Source: Acidobacteria bacterium UBA2994
Lineage (GTDB): Bacteria > Acidobacteriota > Vicinamibacteria > Vicinamibacterales > UBA8438
Assembly: GCA_002346545.1 (NCBI GenBank)
Contig: DEAA01000011.1
Coordinates: 13,112 to 61,799, forward strand
Length of the DNA: 48,688 nt
Direction: 5' to 3'
This document shows positions 47,609 through 48,688 of this stretch, one piece after another. Under the pieces are notes generated by a model. The model was not told the DNA's origin. It did not search any database and was given only the letters and a program-made list of their open reading frames with translations. Each line of letters starts with the position of its first letter. The first letter of the stretch is position 1. Both the position numbers and the translations under genes were made by a program.

Positions 47609-48688
47609 TCAGCGCGTCTTGAACAGGTCACTGCCAACGATCCGCTGAATCATCGTGCGCACCGGATGGCCTTCGGTGCGACCGGCATTAACGATGCCGT
47701 CGACCGCCGCACGGTCGGCGAACGCGATCTCGGCACCGGTCGCAAAGATCAGCAATTGCGACGCCAAGTGACCGGCCACCGCGTCGAGCTCGGTATCGAT
47801 CAGCAGTCGCTTGTACTCGTTGATGTCCGCGAAGCTGTCGCCCCCTGGGGTCACGCCGCTCGCGTCGACCCGCGCTCCGTCCGTGAAAGGCCCGGGCACT
47901 ATGAAACCGTCGAAGTCCATCGCCTCACCCGGCACGCGATAGTTCGTCCTGAACCCGCCGATCGGGTCGAACGACTCCATGGCGAACCCGGGCGGGTCGA
48001 TCACCCGGTGACAGTTCGCGCACACCGGGCTGCTCCGGTGGGCGTCGAGCTGCTCACGGATGGTCGTCGTACCGCGGGTATCCGGTTCGAGCGCGCCCAC
48101 CTCGGCGGGCGGTGGCGGCGCCGGACGCCCCAGTAGGTTCGTCAAGACGAAGTTGCCACGGGGAATCGGTGAGGTCGCGGTGCCGTTGGCCGTGATCTTG
48201 TGGACGGCGGCCTGGGTCAGCAGCCCGCCGCGCGGACTCCCGGCCGGGAGGTCCACCTTGCGCATCTGCATGCCGACGACATCCGGCACGCCGTAGTGGT
48301 CGGCCAGCCGCCGATTCAAGAACGTGAAGTCGGCGTCGATCAGGGCGCCCGCCCCGAGGTTGCTGGCGATCAGCTCACCGAAGAAGAGCTGCGTCTCCCA
48401 GGCCATCGCCTGGCCAAGCCGGTCTTCGTATTCCGGATAGAGCCCCGGGTCAGGCGTGGTGGACCTCAACTCGTAGATCCGGAACGCCTGGCCGGCGAAG
48501 TCTTTGACGAACCGCGAGGACTTCGGGTCGTCCAGCATCCGGTCGACCTGCGCGATCAGCGCCGACGAGTCAGACAGCCGGCCGTCGCGGGCCGCCGCGA
48601 GCAGCGCCTCGTCGGGCATGCTTCGCCAGAGAAAGTACGACAGCCTGGTGGCCAGGTCGAAGTCGTCGAGCTCGGCCGACGCCGACGC
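47609..48688 (-). CDS. DUF1592-family diheme cytochrome c, N-terminus cut by window edge
   Basis: The minus-strand frame is open from the window edge to the TGA at 47609, about 360 residues. It covers DUF1592 (LATRLSYFLWRSMPD and QAFRIYELRSTTPDPGLYPE), DUF1588 (SPRGGLLTQAAVHKITANGT and NFVLTNLLGRPAPPPPAEVG) and DUF1585 with CANCH and IDPPGFAMESFDPIGGF. It is clearly closer to the three operon copies (21443, 25102, 27583) than to the copy at the left edge. The haem-bearing N-terminus lies outside the window. It sits 71 bases upstream of the TPR-vWA pair on the same strand. Confidence 0.9.
   Translation of the reverse strand, partial: ASASAELDDFDLATRLSYFLWRSMPDEALLAAARDGRLSDSSALIAQVDRMLDDPKSSRFVKDFAGQAFRIYELRSTTPDPGLYPEYEDRLGQAMAWETQLFFGELIASNLGAGALIDADFTFLNRRLADHYGVPDVVGMQMRKVDLPAGSPRGGLLTQAAVHKITANGTATSPIPRGNFVLTNLLGRPAPPPPAEVGALEPDTRGTTTIREQLDAHRSSPVCANCHRVIDPPGFAMESFDPIGGFRTNYRVPGEAMDFDGFIVPGPFTDGARVDASGVTPGGDSFADINEYKRLLIDTELDAVAGHLASQLLIFATGAEIAFADRAAVDGIVNAGRTEGHPVRTMIQRIVGSDLFKTR

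Noticed and set aside
1..48688. tRNA, rRNA, CRISPR, transposase or phage genes
   Set aside because: I looked on both strands for conserved tRNA arms, repeat-spacer patterns, transposase motifs and terminal repeats and saw none that held up. Detection by eye is limited, so a tRNA or covariance-model scan would be decisive.

Overview
The window is about 48.7 kb of GC-rich, gene-dense chromosomal DNA. I see no tRNA, rRNA, CRISPR array, insertion sequence or phage gene. The gene content points to a free-living Acidobacteriota, probably near Vicinamibacteria: Oar-type TonB receptors with an N-terminal carboxypeptidase-regulatory domain, acidobacterial VWFA-related proteins, several DUF1592-type and one DUF1549/DUF1553-type c-type cytochrome, a Tat-exported DUF1501 protein, CRTAC1/ASPIC-UnbV proteins and two copies of a secreted 'PDLNGVW' family. 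This assignment is inferred from gene content, not from a phylogenetic marker. Almost every protein carries a signal peptide, lipobox or Tat signal, so the window mostly encodes a cell-envelope and periplasmic programme.

Layout. (1) 1-9590: a DUF1592 cytochrome cut by the left edge (minus), an exported metallo-beta-lactamase-fold hydrolase (plus), an exported parallel beta-helix protein (minus), and a DUF1549/DUF1553 cytochrome with its DUF1501 partner (plus). (2) 9587-10731: a TetR regulator (minus) and a 425-base gap holding a 17-base palindrome, a probable amidohydrolase remnant and a terminator-like hairpin. (3) 10732-19054 (plus): a PDLNGVW protein, a small ORF, a PQQ-type quinoprotein dehydrogenase, a heterodimeric ABC exporter, a second PDLNGVW protein and a DUF3817 membrane protein. 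(4) 19051-30027 (minus): a tight seven-gene operon with, in transcription order, DUF1592, DUF1592, old-yellow-enzyme, DUF1592, VOC, VOC and SDR genes. (5) 30142-36228: a small exported protein (plus), then a minus-strand set of two CRTAC1 proteins and a seven-haem cytochrome. (6) 36368-47537: a TPR lipoprotein (plus), then on the minus strand TPR, vWA, TonB receptor, intrinsic terminator, CRTAC1, TPR and vWA. (7) 47609-48688: a fifth DUF1592 cytochrome cut by the right edge.

Two assemblies stand out. The first is the seven-gene operon. Three diheme DUF1592 cytochromes are interleaved with small oxidoreductases and two exported VOC-fold proteins. Its promoter carries an inverted repeat that recurs, with only transition differences, over the promoter of the second PDLNGVW gene 12 kb away. 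This suggests one regulon for exported oxidative catabolism of an unknown substrate. The second is the TonB/CRTAC1/TPR/vWA array, with tandem operator-like repeats upstream of the receptor and a strong terminator 11 bases before the CRTAC1 start codon. Substrates and functions of both are inference only.
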